Assembly (NCBI GenBank): GCA_018261615.1
Contig: JAGTSE010000038.1
Span: 1 to 39,428 of the forward strand
DNA from: Pseudomonadota bacterium
GTDB taxonomy: Bacteria; Pseudomonadota; Gammaproteobacteria; Enterobacterales; Enterobacteriaceae
DNA length: 39,428 nt
Direction: 5' to 3'
The notes under the pieces are model-generated. The model was not told the DNA's origin, searched no databases, and was given only the letters and a program-made list of their open reading frames with translations. The position numbers were made by a program, and so were the translations under genes. Positions 34,435 through 39,428 of the stretch are shown here, piece by piece (within the stretch, counting starts at the first letter, position 1; every line of letters begins with the position of its first letter).

Positions 34435-36717
34435 ATGTCCGAGCTTAATGAAAAATTAGCCACAGCCTGGGAAGGTTTTGCGAAAGGTGACTGGCAGAAA
34501 GAAGTCAACGTACGTGACTTTATCCAGAAAAACTACACCCCATATGAAGGCGACGAGTCCTTCCTGGCTGGCGCTACTGACGCGACCACCGCCCTGTGGG
34601 AAAAAGTCATGGAAGGGGTTAAACTGGAAAACCGCACTCACGCGCCAGTTGATTTTGACACCTCTGTTGCTTCCACCATTACTTCTCACGACGCTGGCTA
34701 CATCAATAAAGCGCTTGAGAAAATCGTTGGTCTGCAAACTGAAGCTCCGCTGAAACGCGCTATCATCCCGTTTGGCGGTATCAAAATGGTTGAAGGTTCC
34801 TGCAAAGCGTACAATCGCGAACTGGACCCAATGCTGAAAAAAATCTTCACCGAATACCGCAAAACCCATAACCAGGGGGTATTCGATGTTTACACCAAAG
34901 ACATTCTGAACTGCCGTAAATCCGGTATTCTGACTGGTCTGCCGGATGCTTACGGCCGTGGTCGTATCATCGGTGACTACCGTCGCATTGCGCTGTACGG
35001 TATCGACTTCCTGCTGAAAGACAAATACGCCCAGTTCCTGTCTCTGCAATCCGATCTGGAAAACGGCGTAAATCTGGAAGCGACTATCCGTCTGCGTGAA
35101 GAAATCGCTGAACAGCACCGCGCGCTGGGTCAGATCAAAGAGATGGCAGCTAAATACGGCTGCGATATCTCCGCTCCGGCAACTAACGCTAAGGAAGCAA
35201 TCCAGTGGACTTACTTCGGTTACCTGGCTGCAGTTAAATCTCAGAACGGCGCTGCAATGTCCTTCGGTCGCGTATCCACCTTCCTGGATGCTTACATCGA
35301 ACGCGACCTGAAAGCAGGCAAAATCACTGAAAAAGACGCGCAGGAAATGATTGACCATCTGGTCATGAAACTGCGTATGGTTCGCTTCCTGCGTACTCCT
35401 GAGTATGATGAACTGTTCTCCGGTGACCCGATTTGGGCAACTGAATCTATCGGCGGTATGGGCGTTGACGGCCGTACTCTGGTTACCAAAAACAGCTTCC
35501 GTTTCCTGAACACCCTGTACACCATGGGCCCGTCTCCGGAACCGAACATCACCGTTCTGTGGTCTGAAAAACTGCCGCTGAACTTCAAAAAATTCGCTGC
35601 GAAAGTCTCCATCGACACTTCTTCTCTGCAGTACGAGAACGATGACCTGATGCGTCCTGACTTCAACAACGACGACTATGCGATTGCTTGCTGCGTAAGC
35701 CCGATGATTGTGGGTAAACAAATGCAGTTCTTCGGTGCTCGCGCTAACCTCGCGAAAACCATGCTGTACGCAATCAACGGCGGCGTTGATGAAAAACTGA
35801 AAATGCAGGTTGGTCCGAAATCTGAGCCTATCAAAGGCGACGTGCTGAAATTCGACGAAGTCATGGAGCGTATGGATCACTTCATGGACTGGCTGGCTAA
35901 ACAGTACGTCACTGCACTGAACGTTATCCACTATATGCACGACAAGTACAGCTACGAAGCCTCTCTGATGGCACTGCACGATCGTGACGTTATTCGTACC
36001 ATGGCATGTGGTATCGCAGGTTTGTCCGTTGCTGCTGACTCCCTGTCTGCTATCAAATATGCGAAAGTTAAACCGATTCGTGACGAAGACGGTCTGGCAG
36101 TCGACTTCGAAATCGAAGGCGAATACCCGCAGTTTGGTAACAACGACGCTCGCGTCGATGATATGGCAGTTGACCTGGTAGAACGTTTCATGAAGAAAAT
36201 TCAGAAACTGACTACTTACCGCAACGCTATCCCGACGCAGTCTGTTCTGACCATCACCTCTAACGTTGTGTATGGTAAGAAAACCGGTAACACCCCGGAT
36301 GGCCGTCGCGCTGGCGCTCCGTTCGGACCAGGTGCTAACCCGATGCACGGCCGTGACCAGAAAGGTGCTGTTGCCTCTCTGACCTCCGTTGCTAAACTGC
36401 CGTTCGCTTACGCTAAAGATGGTATTTCTTATACCTTCTCTATCGTTCCGAATGCGCTGGGTAAAGACGATGAAGTGCGTAAAACCAACCTCGCGGGTCT
36501 GATGGATGGTTACTTCCATCACGAAGCGTCCATCGAAGGTGGTCAGCATCTAAACGTGAACGTGATGAACCGTGAAATGCTGCTCGACGCGATGGAAAAC
36601 CCGGAAAAATATCCGCAGCTGACCATCCGTGTTTCAGGTTATGCAGTACGTTTCAACTCCCTGACTAAAGAACAGCAGCAGGACGTTATTACTCGTACCT
36701 TCACTCAAACCATGTAA
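34435..36717 (+). CDS. pflB: Pyruvate formate-lyase
   Basis: Glycyl-radical enzyme converting pyruvate plus CoA to acetyl-CoA plus formate under anaerobic conditions; a cytoplasmic homodimer. It is 760 residues, the E. coli length. The active-site cysteine pair lies in YAIACCVSPM. The radical glycine is G735, counting the initiator Met, in RVSGYAVRFNSL. Codon use is very biased, as in highly expressed genes, and leaves a 697-codon stop-free antisense frame. The ribosome site is AAGGTAGG. It is activated by PflA, encoded downstream after an unusually long spacer. Confidence 0.98.
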   Translation: MSELNEKLATAWEGFAKGDWQKEVNVRDFIQKNYTPYEGDESFLAGATDATTALWEKVMEGVKLENRTHAPVDFDTSVASTITSHDAGYINKALEKIVGLQTEAPLKRAIIPFGGIKMVEGSCKAYNRELDPMLKKIFTEYRKTHNQGVFDVYTKDILNCRKSGILTGLPDAYGRGRIIGDYRRIALYGIDFLLKDKYAQFLSLQSDLENGVNLEATIRLREEIAEQHRALGQIKEMAAKYGCDISAPATNAKEAIQWTYFGYLAAVKSQNGAAMSFGRVSTFLDAYIERDLKAGKITEKDAQEMIDHLVMKLRMVRFLRTPEYDELFSGDPIWATESIGGMGVDGRTLVTKNSFRFLNTLYTMGPSPEPNITVLWSEKLPLNFKKFAAKVSIDTSSLQYENDDLMRPDFNNDDYAIACCVSPMIVGKQMQFFGARANLAKTMLYAINGGVDEKLKMQVGPKSEPIKGDVLKFDEVMERMDHFMDWLAKQYVTALNVIHYMHDKYSYEASLMALHDRDVIRTMACGIAGLSVAADSLSAIKYAKVKPIRDEDGLAVDFEIEGEYPQFGNNDARVDDMAVDLVERFMKKIQKLTTYRNAIPTQSVLTITSNVVYGKKTGNTPDGRRAGAPFGPGANPMHGRDQKGAVASLTSVAKLPFAYAKDGISYTFSIVPNALGKDDEVRKTNLAGLMDGYFHHEASIEGGQHLNVNVMNREMLLDAMENPEKYPQLTIRVSGYAVRFNSLTKEQQQDVITRTFTQTM

Positions 36718-36755
36718 TGGTATTGACTGAAATCGCGAAGTAAAAAGCGTACAAT

Positions 36756-36784
36756 AAAGGCTCCACGTAAGTGGGGCCTTTTTA
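36756..36784 (+). terminator. pflB terminator
   Basis: A stem of about 10 bp (36756-36766 with 36771-36781, including a G-T pair) with a GTAA-type loop and a T run. It separates most pflB transcripts from pflA; pflA in E. coli has its own promoters too. Confidence 0.88.
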
Positions 36785-36841
36785 ATACCCGAGCTCGCTT
36801 TGTCAGAGGTCTATACTTGCTGGATATCTGACAAAACAGAC

Positions 36842-37055
36842 TTAGAGCCCATCCCAGTAGGCGTTATATTGTTGCAGCCAGTTTGGACACGGACAGCGCG
36901 CAACAACCGGAGCGTACACGCAGTACGTGAGGATGACTTGCTTCGCTCGCCCTAAAGGGCCGCCGCAAGCGGCGTTCAAAATGCCAACACATTTTGTGTG
37001 AGCACTGCCCAGGTCCAAAATGGCAAATTAAATAGCCTAATGGGATAGGTTCTTA
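36842..37055. repeat. MITE-like imperfect palindrome between pflB and pflA
   Basis: The left end TTAGAGCCCATCCCAGTAGG and the reverse complement of the right end TAAGAACCTATCCCATTAGG match at 17 of 22 positions. Inside, the arms remain similar: TTGGACACGGACAGCGC on the left, TTGGACCTGGGCAGTGC on the right strand complement. The whole 214 bases can therefore fold into one long hairpin. The centre holds smaller perfect palindromes at 36949-36960, 36961-36974 and 36987-36999. No ORF of note. CTTAG occurs at 36841-36845 and 37052-37056, possibly a target duplication or chance. I recall similar intergenic repeats in enterobacteria but cannot name the family with certainty. Confidence 0.75.
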
Positions 37056-37120
37056 GCGCAAAAGGAAATAAATTGCGCAGACACAGGCCCTGATGGGCCG
37101 CATCTGGAGAAAACACCGCA

Positions 37121-37861
37121 ATGTCAGTTATTGGTCGCATCCACTCCTTCGAATCCTGTGGCACCGTCGACGGCCCGGGCATCCGCTTCATTACTTTCTT
37201 CCAGGGCTGCCTGATGCGCTGCCTCTATTGTCATAACCGCGATACCTGGGATACACACGGTGGTAAAGAGATCACGGTTGAAGATCTGATGAGCGACGTG
37301 GTGAGTTATCGTCACTTTATGAACGCTTCTGGCGGCGGCGTAACCGCATCCGGCGGTGAGGCTATCCTGCAAGCGGAATTTGTTCGCGACTGGTTCCGCG
37401 CCTGTAAAAAAGAAGGGATTCATACCTGCCTCGACACCAACGGCTTTGTGCGCCGCTACGATCCGGTGATTGATGAGCTTCTGGAAGTTACTGACCTGGT
37501 CATGCTCGATCTGAAACAAATGAACGATGAGATTCACCAGAATCTGGTCGGCGTCTCTAACCAGCGTACGCTGGAGTTTGCCCAGTACCTGGCGAAGAAA
37601 AATATTAAGGTCTGGATCCGCTACGTGGTCATTCCAGGCTGGTCAGACGATGACGATTCCGCGCACCGCCTCGGTGAATTTACCCGTGATATGGGCAATG
37701 TCGAGAAAATAGAACTGTTGCCCTACCATGAGCTGGGTAAACACAAATGGGTCGCAATGGGTGAAGAGTACAAGCTTGATGGCATCCATCCACCGAAAAA
37801 AGAGACCATGGAACGTGTCAAAGGCATTCTGGAGCGGTACGGACATAAAGTGATGTACTGA
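37121..37861 (+). CDS. pflA: Pyruvate formate-lyase activating enzyme
   Basis: Radical-SAM enzyme that abstracts hydrogen from the PflB glycine to make the catalytic radical. It is 246 residues, the E. coli length. The 4Fe-4S motif CxxxCxxC is C30, C34 and C37 (with Met counted) in CLMRCLYCHNRDTW. The GGE-type SAM motif follows in TASGGEAILQ. The ATG at 37121 follows a Shine-Dalgarno-like GGAGAA. The gap to pflB is 403 bases, long for this locus because of the palindromic repeat. Confidence 0.97.
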   Translation: MSVIGRIHSFESCGTVDGPGIRFITFFQGCLMRCLYCHNRDTWDTHGGKEITVEDLMSDVVSYRHFMNASGGGVTASGGEAILQAEFVRDWFRACKKEGIHTCLDTNGFVRRYDPVIDELLEVTDLVMLDLKQMNDEIHQNLVGVSNQRTLEFAQYLAKKNIKVWIRYVVIPGWSDDDDSAHRLGEFTRDMGNVEKIELLPYHELGKHKWVAMGEEYKLDGIHPPKKETMERVKGILERYGHKVMY

Positions 37862-37875
37862 ACCGCGGTAACAGC

Positions 37876-37907
37876 AAAAAGCCACAACACACCGTTGTGG
37901 CTTTTTT
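37876..37907. terminator. Bidirectional terminator between pflA and ycaD
   Basis: A 13-bp stem (37876-37888 with 37894-37906) whose A run on one side and T run on the other make it work on both strands. It serves convergent pflA (+) and ycaD (-). Confidence 0.93.
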
Positions 37908-37928
37908 ATGGTCCATCGCCGATGTCTC

Positions 37929-39077
37929 TCAGGCGTGCGCAACCGGAGTGGGATGATGCCCTGCTTTACGCATCAACATCACCAGATAGATAAACGATAC
38001 GCCCGCAATCATGACAAACAGCAGACTGTCTGAATAGCGTTGCATCAGCATCGCCGTCAGCGTCGGGCCAAGCAGGCTGCCAATGGTGTAGCTCAACAGC
38101 AGAGACTGATTCATGGCTACCAACTGGCGGTGTTCCACTTTCTCACACGCCCAGGCCATTGCCACCGGGTAAAGAGTAAAACCAGCCGTTCCCAATACAA
38201 ACAGCGCCGGTGCCATCGCCGCATTACTCAGCATTCCCATGCAACCGATGATCACAACAAATACCTGCACACGCAGCACAAGCAGTCGGCCAAAACGATC
38301 AGCCAGACGGCCAACAGGCCACTGCCCGATAATGCCTGAGCTCACCATCAGTGCCATCCAGAAACCGATGCCGGAATCACTGATCCCCTGATGTGAAAGA
38401 TAGAGCGGCATCAGACCATACAATGAGCCGAGAATAATCCCTGAGATAATGCAACCATTTACCCCCAGACGCGCCTGCCGAAGACGCAGTATCGGCCATA
38501 CGGAGGTCACGGCCTGTTCCTCGTTCTGTTGATTAACAATACGGGTAAACAGCAGCGGCAGGATCGCTGCCAGCACCAACCCTGTCATCAAAGGCAGCAC
38601 GCTCATCAGATCCGTCGGCAATTTGCTGACAATCACCTGTCCCAGCACGGTACCTACATAATAAACCATCATATAAGCAGCCAGCAGGCGGCCACGGTTA
38701 CGGGAAGTGCCACTGCACATTAGCGCGCTTTCCACTACCACCCAGATCATTGCGCAGCCCACACCGGCGATAAAGCGCCAAATCATCCAGCTCCAGAAAC
38801 CCACCATCAGCCCCAGCCCAACGCAGCCGGCAGCGAAAATCAGCGAGGCAATGTAATAGCTACAGTTAAAACCCAGACGACAGATAAGACGCCCGGTCAA
38901 TAAGGTGCCAAGTAAATTACCGGTAAAATAAGACGACCCCACCATACCGACCTGCCAGGTGGGTAAGTTTTCATGGGCGAGCCAGAGCGGCACGAGCGTA
39001 TTCAGCGTCGCGATCGCCAGCGTCAACAGCATCAGACCGCAGAGCAATAGCAGCACCGGCCGGGTATAGGTGGACAT
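37929..39077 (-). CDS. ycaD: YcaD, MFS-family transporter of unknown substrate
   Basis: Inner-membrane protein of the major facilitator superfamily, 382 residues as in E. coli YcaD. About twelve hydrophobic helices are visible. Conserved loops include TGRLICRLGFN after helix 2 and GRLADRFGRLLVLR after helix 8, the typical MFS GxxxDRxGR pattern. ESALMCSGTSRNRGR is also conserved. The substrate is not known. The ATG at 39077 is the only start giving full length. It directly follows pflA in convergent orientation; in K-12 ycaK, ycaN and ycaM lie between them. Confidence 0.93.
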   Translation of the reverse strand: MSTYTRPVLLLLCGLMLLTLAIATLNTLVPLWLAHENLPTWQVGMVGSSYFTGNLLGTLLTGRLICRLGFNCSYYIASLIFAAGCVGLGLMVGFWSWMIWRFIAGVGCAMIWVVVESALMCSGTSRNRGRLLAAYMMVYYVGTVLGQVIVSKLPTDLMSVLPLMTGLVLAAILPLLFTRIVNQQNEEQAVTSVWPILRLRQARLGVNGCIISGIILGSLYGLMPLYLSHQGISDSGIGFWMALMVSSGIIGQWPVGRLADRFGRLLVLRVQVFVVIIGCMGMLSNAAMAPALFVLGTAGFTLYPVAMAWACEKVEHRQLVAMNQSLLLSYTIGSLLGPTLTAMLMQRYSDSLLFVMIAGVSFIYLVMLMRKAGHHPTPVAHA

Positions 39078-39303
39078 GGATTCAAACCGTGAGGAAGTTC
39101 AGATTGCGTGCGCATCATGCCACTGGCAAAAGCAAAGTCAATCCACAGAATTAGCGGGCTGGCATAAATTGTGCGTTGTCGATTTGAAAAACTTATCCCG
39201 CATCGATTCAACGTACTTCAGATAATATTCATCTGGTTGTTTTTATTGTACTAAGCAACAGAAACAGTACAGAGCTCAGTAGAAAAATTTCATGATAGAA
39301 AAT

Positions 39304-39328
39304 TAAAAAGCCGGGCATTTCGCCCGGC
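39304..39328 (-). terminator. Terminator of the unidentified right-edge gene
   Basis: A 7-bp GC stem (39310-39316 with 39322-39328) and a 5-base loop, followed on the minus strand by TTTTT. It lies 36 bases after the stop codon at 39365-39367. The remaining 39078-39303 is the AT-rich upstream region of ycaD with no other feature seen. Confidence 0.88.
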
Positions 39329-39364
39329 CAGGACCCTGTACATGATTCTGTGTAAATGCCTTTC

Positions 39365-39428
39365 TCAGTAGTGACCGTCCAGGCGGTCACCGAACTCGAT
39401 AATAAAGCGGCTCATTGCCATACGCCAG
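39365..39428 (-). CDS. C-terminal fragment of an unidentified protein
   Basis: Only the last 20 residues are inside the window, ending RFIIEFGDRLDGHY and a TGA at 39367-39365. The frame is chosen because it is open to the edge and ends just before a strong terminator; another frame ends earlier (YYRVR). It does not match the ends I remember for YcaC, DmsC or SerS, the genes found beyond ycaD in K-12. Identity is unknown. Confidence 0.45.
   Translation of the reverse strand, partial: WRMAMSRFIIEFGDRLDGHY

Noticed and set aside
34456..36549. 697-codon open frame antisense to pflB
   Set aside because: It is the by-product of strong codon bias in a highly expressed gene. Its protein is rich in Phe, Val, His and Gln without domains, and PflB on the other strand is certain.

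Overview
The window is a stretch of chromosome from a member of the Enterobacteriaceae, close to Escherichia, Salmonella, Citrobacter and Enterobacter. Nearly every gene is recognisable as the counterpart of a gene in the E. coli K-12 asnS to ycaD region, in the same order and relative orientation, shown here inverted relative to the usual K-12 map. It is core chromosome. I see no prophage, insertion sequence with a transposase, integron, CRISPR array, tRNA or rRNA. It is probably not K-12: OmpF is 369 residues with divergent surface loops, ycaL is absent between aroA and cmk, and ycaK/ycaN/ycaM are absent between pflA and ycaD. K-12 comparisons are from memory, not from a search.

Layout. 1-251 is an edge region with hairpins. 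252-4742 (+) holds asnS, ompF with its long OmpR-controlled upstream region, and aspC, each with its own terminator. 4788-8002 (-) holds gloC, mepK and ldtD; the last two act on peptidoglycan. 8187-15429 (-) is the tightly overlapping operon cmoM-mukF-mukE-mukB, a tRNA methyltransferase plus the MukBEF condensin. elyC (+) runs divergently from cmoM and collides tail to tail with ycbJ (-). 17333-22309 (-) is msbA-lpxK-ycaQ-ycaR-kdsB, mostly lipid A/LPS synthesis and export with a DNA glycosylase and a small zinc-ribbon-like protein. ycaI (ComEC-like), ihfB, rpsA, cmk, aroA and serC follow on the minus strand. ycaP (-) and ycaO (+) are divergent. 33526-37861 (+) is the anaerobic formate module focA-pflB-pflA, followed by convergent ycaD (-). 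The last 64 bases hold the C-terminus of an unidentified minus-strand gene.

The most unusual points are three. (1) A 214-bp imperfect palindrome with about 22-bp terminal inverted repeats sits between pflB and pflA and looks like an inserted MITE-type repeat. (2) A one-base frameshift near the 3' end of ycaP replaces a conserved tail carrying two CxxC pairs; restoring one base gives exactly the 230-residue family length. (3) A terminator-like hairpin at the left edge faces the minus strand, where no minus-strand gene is visible. The rest is well-known housekeeping content, and I do not see a new multi-gene system.
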